In this document: piece by piece, positions 8,006 through 16,648 of the stretch | Layout of the letters: each line of letters begins with the position of its first letter | How positions within the stretch are numbered: the stretch's first letter is position 1 | Assembly (NCBI GenBank): GCA_002281855.1 | Contig: NCHQ01000002.1 | Location: 248,001 to 312,000 of the forward strand | Direction of reading: 5' to 3' | Source of the DNA: Rhodospirillales bacterium 24-66-33 | Lineage (GTDB): Bacteria; Pseudomonadota; Alphaproteobacteria; Reyranellales; Reyranellaceae | DNA length: 64,000 nt | Translations under genes and position numbers: made by a program | The notes under the pieces: model-generated | Databases searched by the model: none | The model's input: only the letters and a program-made list of their open reading frames with translations | What the model was told of the DNA's origin: nothing

Positions 8006-8628
8006 AGGACAATTTCGGCCTTCTCGCGACGCTCGACCGGCTGTTCGCCGGGGACCGCAGGTCGGTCCTGTCGCTGAAGGAATTCCTCGAGGGTTTCGAA
8101 GGCCGTTCCTACGCCTTCGCGGTTCTGGCGATCAACATCGCCAACATCATCCCGTCGGGCATTCCCTGGCTGTCGACGATCACCGGCGTGCCGATGCTCT
8201 ACGTGCTCGCGCAATACTTCGCCGGCTACCCCATCCCGTCGCTGCCCGCGAGCATCGGCAAACGCGGTCTGCCGCGCGGCAAGCTGCAGGATTTCCTGAA
8301 CAGGGCGCGCCGCTTCATCCGCTGGCTCGAGAACGCCGTGCATGCGCGCTACGAGGGATGGGTGAACGGCGTGCCGCGCCGGCTGCTTCTCCTGGCTTTG
8401 TCGATCGACGTGCTGATCCTCGCGCTGCCCATCCCGTTCGACAATTTCTTCCCGGCCTGGGCGATCCTGTTCTTCTGCTTCGCCCTCATCGAGGATGACG
8501 GCCTGATGGCGATGTTCGGCTGGGTGATGACGGCGATCACCGCCTGCTGGACCGTGTTCCTCCTGATGATCGGCCACGCCGCCCTATCGGCCGCAATTTC
8601 GACGCTGCGGGCCGCTATGTTCGACTAA
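8002..8628 (+). CDS. exoD: ExoD family membrane protein
   Basis: 208 residues starting at the ATG in the ATGA overlap with the lyase gene. The ExoD family pattern is clear: an N-terminal LFAGDRRSVLSLKEFLEGF region, the helix containing INIANIIPSGIPWLSTITG, and several hydrophobic segments in the second half. Rhizobial ExoD is required for normal exopolysaccharide formation and alkali tolerance; its molecular activity is not known. The stop overlaps the next ATG (TAATG), so it belongs to the same transcript, though a link to CoA metabolism is not obvious. Confidence 0.85.
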   Translation: MKDNFGLLATLDRLFAGDRRSVLSLKEFLEGFEGRSYAFAVLAINIANIIPSGIPWLSTITGVPMLYVLAQYFAGYPIPSLPASIGKRGLPRGKLQDFLNRARRFIRWLENAVHARYEGWVNGVPRRLLLLALSIDVLILALPIPFDNFFPAWAILFFCFALIEDDGLMAMFGWVMTAITACWTVFLLMIGHAALSAAISTLRAAMFD

Positions 8629-9737
8629 TGACGAACCATGCCGCGCCTTCCCGCAGCCTGCTCGAAGCGCTCGACCGGGGAGAATCGCTGCCGGCGCGCT
8701 GGTACACCGATCCCTCGATCACCGAGCAGGAGATCGTGCAGGTCTTCCGCAAGAGCTGGAACTACATCGGGCCGCTCTCGCAGGTGAAAGAGATCGGCGA
8801 CTACGTGACCGGCTATGCTGGCCGGGTGCCCGTCGTCGTGCTGCGCAACGAGCAGGGCCTCGCCGGCTTCGTGAATGTGTGCCGCCACCGCCGGCACGAG
8901 GTCATGAAGGGTCGCGGCAATGCCAAGAGCCTGCAATGCGGTTACCACGCCTGGACTTACGATCTCGATGGCGGCCTCAGGCGCGTGCCGCGTTCGCAGT
9001 CGGAGCCAAACTTCAGCCTCGCCGACTTTCCCCTGCTGCCGATCCGCGCCGAGGCGCTGGGACCGTTCGTCTTCGTCAATCTCGACCCCGAGGCGCCGAC
9101 GGCCGCGTCCTACTATGGGCCGGTGCTGGACCTGATCGCCGAAAGCGGCGTCGTGCTCGACACGCTCGTGCCCTACAGCCGCGAGGAATGGCAATCGAAC
9201 GCCAACTGGAAGACGATGCTCGAGAACTATCTCGAATGCTATCACTGCGCCGTTGCCCATCCCGGCTTCAACGCCACGATCGACGTGCGGCCCGACGTCT
9301 ACACGCTGAAGACGCACGGCTATTTCTCGAGCCAGACCGGACCGGTGCGACCGGCGGCCCTCGCCGGCAAGGCGAAGATCGAACTCTACGACGTCGCCGG
9401 CGCGGTGACGCAGTCGCAGTATCACTTCCTGTGGCCGAACGTGACGATCAACATCAATCCGGGCTTTCCCAACCTGTCGATCGACGTGTGGACTCCCGAC
9501 GGCCCGAACGCCACCAAGGGACTCTCCGAGCAGTTCTTCGGTCCTGGCGTGAGCGAGGCGTTCGCCACGTCGCTCGTCGCCTTCAACAAGCAGGTCGCAG
9601 CCGAAGACGATGCGTTGACTGATTCGGTTCAGCGCGGACTTCTGGGCGGACTCCCCGACACCGGCCGCTTCCTGACCAACAGCGAGCACCTCGTCATCCA
9701 CTTCCAGAAGATGATCGCCGAGGCCGTGGGTGCTTAA
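8628..9737 (+). CDS. Rieske non-heme iron oxygenase, alpha subunit
   Basis: 369 residues. The Rieske [2Fe-2S] ligands are CRH at 85-87 and CGYH at 104-107. The mononuclear iron site is ENYLECYHCAVAH (His205, His210). This spacing matches the choline monooxygenase/carnitine oxygenase/GbcA-like branch, which acts on quaternary amines or small aromatics. No reductase or ferredoxin gene is adjacent, so electron transfer partners must come from elsewhere. Translation is coupled to ExoD by a one-base overlap. The substrate cannot be read from sequence. Confidence 0.88.
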   Translation: MTNHAAPSRSLLEALDRGESLPARWYTDPSITEQEIVQVFRKSWNYIGPLSQVKEIGDYVTGYAGRVPVVVLRNEQGLAGFVNVCRHRRHEVMKGRGNAKSLQCGYHAWTYDLDGGLRRVPRSQSEPNFSLADFPLLPIRAEALGPFVFVNLDPEAPTAASYYGPVLDLIAESGVVLDTLVPYSREEWQSNANWKTMLENYLECYHCAVAHPGFNATIDVRPDVYTLKTHGYFSSQTGPVRPAALAGKAKIELYDVAGAVTQSQYHFLWPNVTININPGFPNLSIDVWTPDGPNATKGLSEQFFGPGVSEAFATSLVAFNKQVAAEDDALTDSVQRGLLGGLPDTGRFLTNSEHLVIHFQKMIAEAVGA

Positions 9738-9823
9738 GTCGTCCTGAGCGCAGCGAAGGACCTCGCGCCCGCCATGGAGTACGCTGATCGTTCCGCTAGG
9801 TCCTTCGCTGCGCTCAGGACGAC
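9738..9823. repeat. Perfect 26-bp inverted repeat between convergent genes
   Basis: GTCGTCCTGAGCGCAGCGAA... at 9738-9763 is exactly repeated, inverted, at 9798-9823 with a 34-base spacer. It fills the gap between the Rieske gene (+, ends 9737) and the acyl-CoA dehydrogenase gene (-, ends 9831). It can form a very stable cruciform or RNA hairpin and is probably both a dispersed repeat-family member and a bidirectional terminator. A degenerate relative is at 29032-29116. Confidence 0.85.
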
Positions 9824-9830
9824 AGAAGAA

Positions 9831-10997
9831 TCAATAAGACCGCGGCAGCCCGAGCACGTGCTCGGCGACGAAGTTCAGGATCATGTTCGTGGAGATCGGC
9901 GCCACGGTGTAGAGCCGCGCCTCGCGGAACTTGCGCTCAACGTCGTATTCCTCGGCGAAGCCGAAGCCGCCATGAGTTTGCACGCACATCTCGGCCGCGG
10001 CCCACGAAGCTTCCGACGCCAGCATCTTGGCCATGTTGGCCTCGGCGCCGGCATTGATGCCCGCCTCGAACATCGCCGCCGCCTTGCGCACCATCAGGTC
10101 GGCCGCCTCGATCTGCGTATAGGCGCGGGCGATCGGATACTGCACGCCCTGGTTCTGGCCGATCGGGCGGCCGAACAGCTTGCGCTCCTTGGCGTAGTTC
10201 ACGGCCCTTTCGATGAACCACTTGCCGTCGCCGATGCACTCCGAGGCGATCAGCACGCGTTCGGCGTTCATGCCTGAGAGGATGTAGCGGAAGCCCTGCC
10301 CCTCCTCGCCGATCAGGTTCTCGGCCGACACTTCCATGTTGTCGAAGAACACTTCGGTGCTGTTGTGGTTCATCATGGTGCGGATCGGCCGGATGGTCAG
10401 GCCCTTGCCCAGCGCCGAGCGCATGTCGACCAGGAACACCGACAGGCCTTCCGTCTTCTTCTGGGTCTGGTCTCGCGGTGTGGTGCGGGCGAGCAGCAGC
10501 ATCAGGTCCGAATGTTCGGCGCGGCTGGTCCACACCTTCTGGCCGTTCACGACGTAGGTGCTGTTGTCCTTCTTCACCGCCGTGGTGCGGAGGCTCAGCG
10601 TATCGGTGCCGCTCGACGGCTCGGTGACACCGAAGGCCTGCAGGCGCAGCTCGCCGGTGGCGATCTTGGGCAGGTAGCGTTCCTTCTGCTCCTTGCTGCC
10701 GTGCCGCAGCACCGTGCCCATGATGTACATCTGGGCGTGGCACGCTGCGGCGTTGCAGCCAGCCTTGTGGATCTCCTCGAGCACCGCACTGGCCGCCGAG
10801 ATGCCCAAGCCCGCGCCGCCGTATTCCTCGGGGATCAGGATCGACAGCCAGCCGGCCTCGGTCAGCGCCTTCACGAAGGCCGTCGGATAGCCGCGCTCGC
10901 GGTCGAGATCGCGCCAGTAGGCGCCATCGAACTTCAGGCAGAGCTGGCGAACGGCGTCGCGGATCTCGGGGTGCGTCGGAGCGTAGGGATTTTCCAT
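9831..10997 (-). CDS. Acyl-CoA dehydrogenase
   Basis: 388 residues from the ATG at 10997 (MENPYAP); upstream in-frame codons look non-coding. Typical ACAD signatures: AFGVTEPSSGTD in the flavin-binding middle region, KVWTSRAEHSD, NLIGEEGQGFRYILSGMNAER, and QTHGGFGFAEEYDVER near the C-terminus. The enzyme would introduce an α,β double bond into an acyl-CoA and pass electrons to ETF. It is last in an operon behind an adenylate cyclase and a D-glutamate-cyclase-like gene (10-base gap). Acyl chain preference is unknown. Confidence 0.9.
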   Translation of the reverse strand: MENPYAPTHPEIRDAVRQLCLKFDGAYWRDLDRERGYPTAFVKALTEAGWLSILIPEEYGGAGLGISAASAVLEEIHKAGCNAAACHAQMYIMGTVLRHGSKEQKERYLPKIATGELRLQAFGVTEPSSGTDTLSLRTTAVKKDNSTYVVNGQKVWTSRAEHSDLMLLLARTTPRDQTQKKTEGLSVFLVDMRSALGKGLTIRPIRTMMNHNSTEVFFDNMEVSAENLIGEEGQGFRYILSGMNAERVLIASECIGDGKWFIERAVNYAKERKLFGRPIGQNQGVQYPIARAYTQIEAADLMVRKAAAMFEAGINAGAEANMAKMLASEASWAAAEMCVQTHGGFGFAEEYDVERKFREARLYTVAPISTNMILNFVAEHVLGLPRSY

Positions 10998-11007
10998 GGC
11001 GCGCAAG

Positions 11008-11928
11008 CTAATGCGCGCCCTCTCCCCATGCAATGCGACCGAGCCTGTCGACCAGCGGGCCGTGGATTTCGGGCCCGAATCCGTCGACCGTGGCGACGCG
11101 CTGCGCGGTCACGCCGTCCACCGCGCCGGCTTCCTTCACGATCGAATCGGTGACGAAGAAATCCCGTTCCGCGGTCAGAAATTTCGCGATCGTGGGACGC
11201 CAGTCGGGACGCAGGACGGCGAGCGCCGCCATCAACCCGTAGGCGCCCCAGTTCGAGACGCCGGCGACCACCAGGTGGTCGCACGAGGTCACGCAGGCGA
11301 TCTCCGCGCCGTTGGGCACATGCTCGGCGATCAGACCGGGCGGCAGCTTGCCCATGCCGATCTCGTTGCCGCCGTCGCCGACCGCGAGCTTCGCCCAGTC
11401 GCCGCCCTCGAACAGCGCATCCAACGGCAGGGTCCAGGGCGAGACGTCGACGCCGCGCATGTTGCGCGGCTTGCCGTCGGCGCTGCGCCCGCACCGCTCG
11501 ATGGCCACGACATGGCTGAGCTTCTCCTGACGCCAGACCTTGGCCAGTTCCTCGATGGCGCCCTCCTCGCCCAGCACGATCTCGTCGACCGTCACGTCCT
11601 CGGCCGTCGCCCGGACGGCCGCGCGCACGGCCTCGACGCTGGGTGTGTCGACGGCGATGCGGGCCGGCACGCCGCAGGCCACCAGCGCCGCGGCCAGCAA
11701 CGCGGTGCCCACGGGCCCGTCGGTCTCCGGCGCCGCCACGTCGCCGCGCGGCACGAAGAAGCCCGTGATCAATCCCACACGCGAGGCTGTCGCGAGCGCC
11801 GCCGCCGCGTCGGCGAGGCCGCCGCGATTGGCGTCGATCAGGGCCTGGGTCTTGCGGCCGACGTCGCGGCATACGAGGGCCTCGATGGCTTCGAGGCGGC
11901 GATCCTGCTCACTTGTCCTTGGCGACAT
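11008..11928 (-). CDS. DUF4392 protein, D-glutamate cyclase-like
   Basis: 306 residues. The sequence matches the DUF4392 family by GLITGFFV near 50, DGPVGTALLA, and the hallmark GDGGNEIGMG near 190, followed by ACVTSCDHLVVAGVSNWGAY. In mammals this domain is D-glutamate cyclase (DGLUCY), which converts D-glutamate to 5-oxo-D-proline. Bacterial members are often unstudied. It overlaps the upstream cyclase gene by 20 bases and sits 10 bases before the acyl-CoA dehydrogenase, implying one transcript. A role in D-amino-acid or lactam recycling is an inference. Confidence 0.75.
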   Translation of the reverse strand: MSPRTSEQDRRLEAIEALVCRDVGRKTQALIDANRGGLADAAAALATASRVGLITGFFVPRGDVAAPETDGPVGTALLAAALVACGVPARIAVDTPSVEAVRAAVRATAEDVTVDEIVLGEEGAIEELAKVWRQEKLSHVVAIERCGRSADGKPRNMRGVDVSPWTLPLDALFEGGDWAKLAVGDGGNEIGMGKLPPGLIAEHVPNGAEIACVTSCDHLVVAGVSNWGAYGLMAALAVLRPDWRPTIAKFLTAERDFFVTDSIVKEAGAVDGVTAQRVATVDGFGPEIHGPLVDRLGRIAWGEGAH

Positions 11929-14152
11929 AAACTCCCTTCCAGTCCACCGGCGAATCGTCGATCAGTTCGTCGATCCGCCCGCGCATCATCCGATAGTAAC
12001 TCTGGCGCCATCCGGCCGCCGCCGCCGCGGCCTCGCACGCCTCGATCGTCTCGAGCGCCTCGGCGAAGCCGGCGGAGCGGTAGAGCTTCAGGAACGCCGC
12101 CTGCCGTTCGACCAGCGTCGCGAAGGCCGGCGACGTCGCGAGCCCGGCATCGCCCAACAGAACGAAGATGCGCTCGGGTTCCGTCTTGCCCTTCACGGTG
12201 ACGAGGTCGATTTCCAAAGTGGCGTAGTCCGCGATCGCGTCGCACGTCTTGCTGCCGACGATGATGCCGACCCCGTAGGTCTTGCACTGGCCTTCGAGGC
12301 GCGACGCCAGGTTCACGTCGTCGCCGAGGCACGAATAGGTGAAGCGCTGGGTCGAGCCGAAATTGCCGACCGAGGCCGGGCCGGTGTTCAGGCCGACGCC
12401 GATGTTCACCGGAATGTGTTTACGGCCCTCGGCCTCCGCCTCGGTCTTCCATTCCTCGTTCAGCACGACCAGCCGGGCCTGCATGGCAAGCGCGGCATCG
12501 CAGGCCTGCGCCGCATGGCGCGCGACCGGCAGCGGCGCGTTCCAGAAGGCCATGATGGCGTCGCCCATGTACTTGTCGATCGTGCCCTTGCGGGCAAGGA
12601 TCAGGTCGGTCATCGGCGTCAGGAAGCGGTTCATGAAGCGCGTCAGGCCCTGCGGGTCGAACTGCTCGGAGATGGTGGTGAAGCCACGCACATCGGTGAA
12701 CATCACCGTGATCTCGCGCTGCTCGCCGCCGAGCTGCAGCAGGCTCGGGTTGCGCGCCAGCTGCTCGACGATGTCGGGCGACAGGTACATGCCGAAGGCG
12801 CCGCGGATTTCCGCCCGCTCCCGCTCCGTCCGCATGAAGGCCAGCGACGTGCCGCCGACATAGATCGCCGCCAGCGTGACCGGCGGATAGATCGGATCGA
12901 ACAGCAGGTGATACTGCGAATAGGCGAGCCACGGCACGACCAGGCCCGCCCCGATCAGGATCGTGGCGACGAAGGCCATCCTGCCTGCCGACAGGCGCGG
13001 CAGCAGCACGACCATCAGCAGACCCACCGCCGCGAGGTAGAGGAACTCCGCGCCGTCGGCATAGTCGGGCCGCGCCAGGAACCGCTGCTCGATCATCTGC
13101 TCGGCGAGCTGGGCATGGACCTCGACGCCCGGCACGCCGTCCTGCACCGGCGTGTTGCGCAGGTCCTTCAGCCCGATCGCGCTGGTGCCGACGAAGATCA
13201 CCTGGCCTTCGAGATTCTCTGCCGGCACCTCGTCCTTCAGCACCGCGCGCGCCGAGATGAAGCGCGCCGGCTGGTGACCGGTATCGTAGAGCATGACCCG
13301 GCCGCGGCCGTCGGTCGGCACTTCGAGATTGCCGGTCTTGATGGCCACGATGCCGGTCTTCTCGCCGAACGACAGCTCGCCGCTCGCGCCCGACGACTTG
13401 ATCAGATAGGACGAAGCCTCCTGCGCCACCCGCAGCGCCTCGATCGACAGAGCCGGAAAGAGGCCCTCGTAGCCGGCGACGCGGAACAGCATCGGTACGC
13501 GGCGGATCACGATCGTGTCGAGGTCGGTGTTGACGCTGCCATTGCCCTTGGCGGCGGCTTCGAGGATCTCGATCGATTTCACCGTGCCGCCCTGCTGCGG
13601 CAGGAACTGGCTGGGCTGGTCGCCGGCGAAGGCCACGCCGTGGAAGGTGCGCGGCGGATTGCCCGTGCCCTTGAGGTCGAAGCCGAAGCCGGTGACGACC
13701 CGGGACTGCGCCATCGCGTCGGCCAGCAGCTTGTCGTTGTCGAGCGCCGCGTCCGCGAGCTTTTCCAGCGTCACGGCGTCGGTGAAGGCCGCCAGGTCCT
13801 GCACCATGCGGCGGGGCGACGAGCGGTCGGGTTCGGCGAACACCGCATCGAAGGCCACGACCGCCGCGCCCTTCTCGGTGAGCTTGTCGACCAGACGCGC
13901 GATGATCGAGCGCGGCCACGGCCACTGGCCGTATTCCTGCAGCGCCGCCTCGTCGATGTCGACGATGCGCACGGGGGTCTCGGCATTGTAGGTCCGCGGC
14001 TGGAGGCGCTGGTAGCCGTCGAAGGCGAAATCGCGGATGCGCGTGACGGCAGCCGGATCGGCGATGCGCAGCACGAGCGCGCCCAGCAGCACGAGCATCG
14101 CAACGACGATCGGCGCGTGTCGCGAATTGATGCAGCGCAACAGCCAGCTCAC
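11909..14152 (-). CDS. CHASE2-domain adenylate/guanylate cyclase
   Basis: 747 residues from a GTG at 14152. A short N-terminal membrane anchor is followed by a long extracytoplasmic CHASE2 sensor region (~30-330), three closely spaced membrane helices (~335-420), and a class III cyclase domain whose core is VMFTDVRGFTTIS near 487 and KYMGDAIMAFWNAP near 530. Both metal-binding aspartates are present. It would synthesise cAMP or cGMP in response to an external cue. The downstream D-glutamate-cyclase-like gene starts inside its last codons. Confidence 0.9.
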   Translation of the reverse strand: MSWLLRCINSRHAPIVVAMLVLLGALVLRIADPAAVTRIRDFAFDGYQRLQPRTYNAETPVRIVDIDEAALQEYGQWPWPRSIIARLVDKLTEKGAAVVAFDAVFAEPDRSSPRRMVQDLAAFTDAVTLEKLADAALDNDKLLADAMAQSRVVTGFGFDLKGTGNPPRTFHGVAFAGDQPSQFLPQQGGTVKSIEILEAAAKGNGSVNTDLDTIVIRRVPMLFRVAGYEGLFPALSIEALRVAQEASSYLIKSSGASGELSFGEKTGIVAIKTGNLEVPTDGRGRVMLYDTGHQPARFISARAVLKDEVPAENLEGQVIFVGTSAIGLKDLRNTPVQDGVPGVEVHAQLAEQMIEQRFLARPDYADGAEFLYLAAVGLLMVVLLPRLSAGRMAFVATILIGAGLVVPWLAYSQYHLLFDPIYPPVTLAAIYVGGTSLAFMRTERERAEIRGAFGMYLSPDIVEQLARNPSLLQLGGEQREITVMFTDVRGFTTISEQFDPQGLTRFMNRFLTPMTDLILARKGTIDKYMGDAIMAFWNAPLPVARHAAQACDAALAMQARLVVLNEEWKTEAEAEGRKHIPVNIGVGLNTGPASVGNFGSTQRFTYSCLGDDVNLASRLEGQCKTYGVGIIVGSKTCDAIADYATLEIDLVTVKGKTEPERIFVLLGDAGLATSPAFATLVERQAAFLKLYRSAGFAEALETIEACEAAAAAAGWRQSYYRMMRGRIDELIDDSPVDWKGVYVAKDK

Positions 14153-14197
14153 GCGCTTTCGATCCCCTGATCCCCCAAGAACGTCACTTTACAGAGG

Positions 14198-15121
14198 ATG
14201 GCGCGCGAGCCAAATAGCGCGACCTTGCCGCACGCCCCCAGCCAGACCGCCCTGCACGGCATCTACTTCAAGCTGAGCGCCATGGTGCTGTTCTGCACGA
14301 TGGACGCAATGGTCAAGGGTCTGGGCGGCACTTACGGCTCCTTCCAGCTCATGGTCTTCCGCAGTGCCGTGGCTCTCGTGCCGGTCGCGGTGCTGATCTG
14401 GCATGCCGGCGGCCTGCGGGTGGTGCGCAGCACCCGTCCCGGCCTGCAGGCACTGCGGGTCGGCATCGGCTTCTGCAGCATGTTCGGCTTCTTCTACGCC
14501 TTTCCGCGCATGCCGCTCGTGGATGCCTACGCCATCTCCTTCTCGGCGCCGCTGTTCATGGTGGCGCTGTCGGTGCCGATCCTGCGCGAGCCGGTCGGCT
14601 GGCGGCGCTGGACCGCCGTCGGCGTGGGCTTCGCCGGCGTGCTGATCATGCTCGATCCCTTTGCGATCGAGTTCCACCTGGTCTCGCTGGTCATCCTGGC
14701 GGCGACCTTCTGCTACTCGCTCTCGACCGTGCTGGTCCGGAAGGTGAGCCGCCACGACCCCGACGTCGTGACGCTCTTCTGGTTCGCGATCGTGGGCAGC
14801 GTCGTCTCGATCGCCTGCGCCATCCCGGAGTGGAAGTGGCCGCCGCTGCTCGACTGGGTCTGGCTGCTGACCCTCGGCCTGCTGGGCGGCTGCGCCCAGG
14901 TGCTGATCACCCGGGCTTGGCGGCTGGCCCCGGCCGCTATCCTGGCGCCGTTCGACTATGTCGCGATCGTGCTCGCCATGGCCTACGGCTACCTGTGGTT
15001 CAAGGAAGAGCCGTCCTGGACCGTCTGGTACGGCCTGCCGCTGGTCACCGGTTCGGGCCTCTACATCCTCCACCGCGAGCGGGTTCGGGCCCGGGCCCTC
15101 CGGAAAACCCCAATCTCCTAG
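14198..15121 (+). CDS. EamA/DMT family transporter
   Basis: 307 residues with about ten hydrophobic helices arranged as two EamA repeats, and a WFKEEPSW loop before the last helix typical of the drug/metabolite transporter superfamily. It likely exports a small metabolite across the inner membrane; the substrate cannot be inferred. The ATG at 14198 follows AGAGG directly, so the spacing is short and the start is uncertain. It is divergent from the cyclase operon and 49 bases before erpA. Confidence 0.85.
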   Translation: MAREPNSATLPHAPSQTALHGIYFKLSAMVLFCTMDAMVKGLGGTYGSFQLMVFRSAVALVPVAVLIWHAGGLRVVRSTRPGLQALRVGIGFCSMFGFFYAFPRMPLVDAYAISFSAPLFMVALSVPILREPVGWRRWTAVGVGFAGVLIMLDPFAIEFHLVSLVILAATFCYSLSTVLVRKVSRHDPDVVTLFWFAIVGSVVSIACAIPEWKWPPLLDWVWLLTLGLLGGCAQVLITRAWRLAPAAILAPFDYVAIVLAMAYGYLWFKEEPSWTVWYGLPLVTGSGLYILHRERVRARALRKTPIS

Positions 15122-15170
15122 GGTTTTTGTCGGGATTGACGAATCGCCTCGCCCACCACATCTTGTGCGT

Positions 15171-15503
15171 ATGACCGACACCACCTTTTCCGTGACGTCC
15201 AACGCGGCCAAGCGGATCGCCTTCCTGGCCTCCAAGGAGCCCAAGCCCGTGATGATGCGGGTGGCGGTCCTGGGCGGCGGCTGCTCGGGCTTCCAGTACA
15301 ATTTCTCGTTCGAGGAAGCGCGCAACGACGACGACCTCGTCATCGAGCATGACGGCGCCGCCGTCTTGGTCGACGCCACCTCGCTCGAATTCCTCAAGGG
15401 CAGCCAGCTCGACTATGTCGAGGAAATGGTCGGCTCCGCGTTCCAGGTGAAGAACCCGAACGCCACCTCCTCCTGCGGCTGCGGCAACTCTTTTAGCGTC
15501 TGA
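15171..15503 (+). CDS. erpA: Iron-sulfur cluster insertion protein ErpA
   Basis: 110 residues, the usual length for A-type carriers. The three conserved cysteines are present: Cys38 in GGGCSGF, and Cys102 and Cys104 in SSCGCGNSF. A-type proteins receive [2Fe-2S]/[4Fe-4S] clusters from the assembly scaffold and deliver them to target enzymes. The ErpA assignment over IscA/SufA rests on the compact sequence (VTSNAAKRIAFL start); genetic confirmation would be needed to separate them. No isc/suf genes are nearby; the exonuclease III gene about 1.1 kb downstream is a known alphaproteobacterial neighbour of this family. Confidence 0.85.
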   Translation: MTDTTFSVTSNAAKRIAFLASKEPKPVMMRVAVLGGGCSGFQYNFSFEEARNDDDLVIEHDGAAVLVDATSLEFLKGSQLDYVEEMVGSAFQVKNPNATSSCGCGNSFSV

Positions 15504-15520
15504 TCGGGCTGCTGCCCGAT
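15503..15520 (+). terminator. Hairpin directly after erpA
   Basis: ATCGGGC and GCCCGAT form a perfect 7-bp stem with a TGCT loop, overlapping the last base of the erpA stop. No T-tract follows, so it may be a weak terminator or an mRNA-stabilising 3' hairpin. Confidence 0.4.
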
Positions 15521-15628
15521 GAAAGACTGCACCGGTTTCGTCGGTCGCATGACTGCGTCCGCGTGGCGGCTGCGGCGGCTTCTTCCCTGTCGGGCCGGCT
15601 GGTAGCGTCCCGGCCACAGGGAGCTTCA

Positions 15629-16609
15629 ATGAACATCGGACGACGGACCTTCGCCTTCTCGGCAGCGAGCCTTCTTGCCTTCCCCGCGACCGCGCAGGAG
15701 CCCTGGCCGGCCCGTCCCGTCACCCTCGTCGTGCCCTACCCGCCGGGCAACGCCGCCGACATCAGCGGCCGCCTGCTGCTCGAACCGCTGTCGACCGAGA
15801 TCGGGCAGCGCCTGGTCATCGACAACCGCGCCGGCGCCTCGGGCATCATGGGCAGCGCCGCCGTCGCCCGCTCGGCGCCCAACGGCTACACCCTGCTCCT
15901 CACCTCGAATTCGCCGATCGCCAGCGGCCCGTGGGTGACGAAGAACGTGCCTTACGTCGTCGAGCGCGACTTCACGCCGATCGCCGGCATCGCGCGCGGC
16001 GCCCTCGTCCTGCTGGCTGCGTCCGACGTGCCCGTCAGCACCACCGGCGAGTTCGTGGCCTACGTGAAGGCCAATCCCGGCAAGACGAGCTATGGCTCGT
16101 TCGGCCAGGGCAACCTAAACCACCTGATCATGGAGATGCTGCGGCTGCGCCTCGGCCTCGACATGGTGCATGTCCCCTATCGCGGCAGCGGCCCGGCGCA
16201 GCTAGACCTCGCGGCCGGCCGCATCCAGTTCCTGTTCGACGGCGCCCCCGGCGCGCTGGCCCGCATCAAGGCGGGGCAGGCGAAAGGCATCGCCGTCTCG
16301 ACCCTCAAGCGCTCGCCCACCCTCCCCGACATGCCGACCTTGGCCGAGTCGGGCCTGCCCGAACTGCGCGGCATGGATGCGGGCGGCTGGGTCGGCCTGT
16401 TCGGCCCGGCGCAGACTCCGGCCCCGGTCGTGGAGCGCCTCAACGGCGCGGTGCGGGCCGTCATCCCCGCGGCGCAGGCCAAACTGCTCGAACAGGGTCT
16501 GGAGACCTTTACCGACAACAGTCCCGCCGACTTTGCGGCCTTCGTGCGCGCCGACAGCGAGAAATGGCGGCAAGTCGTGCTTGAGGCGAAGATCGAGCCG
16601 CAAGACTGA
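15629..16609 (+). CDS. Bug family tripartite tricarboxylate transport substrate-binding protein
   Basis: 326 residues from the ATG at 15629. An N-terminal Arg-containing signal (MNIGRRTFAF...PATAQ) suggests Tat or Sec export and cleavage after AQ near residue 23. The mature part starts PWPARPVTLVVPYPPGN, the family signature for Bug receptors, with AGASGIMG and YGSFGQGN ligand-site motifs. Bug proteins bind carboxylates or related small molecules in the periplasm. No TctA/TctB membrane genes are adjacent, which is common for orphan Bug receptors. Confidence 0.9.
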   Translation: MNIGRRTFAFSAASLLAFPATAQEPWPARPVTLVVPYPPGNAADISGRLLLEPLSTEIGQRLVIDNRAGASGIMGSAAVARSAPNGYTLLLTSNSPIASGPWVTKNVPYVVERDFTPIAGIARGALVLLAASDVPVSTTGEFVAYVKANPGKTSYGSFGQGNLNHLIMEMLRLRLGLDMVHVPYRGSGPAQLDLAAGRIQFLFDGAPGALARIKAGQAKGIAVSTLKRSPTLPDMPTLAESGLPELRGMDAGGWVGLFGPAQTPAPVVERLNGAVRAVIPAAQAKLLEQGLETFTDNSPADFAAFVRADSEKWRQVVLEAKIEPQD

Positions 16610-16648
16610 GGCATGCTATGAGGGCGGCAAGAGAGGCAGCCTGAACTC

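Noticed and set aside
11540..14170. An 876-codon open frame antisense to the CHASE2 cyclase gene
   Set aside because: Its sequence is His/Arg/Asp-rich and lacks any domain, whereas the opposite strand encodes a complete cyclase. Long antisense frames are expected in DNA of this composition.
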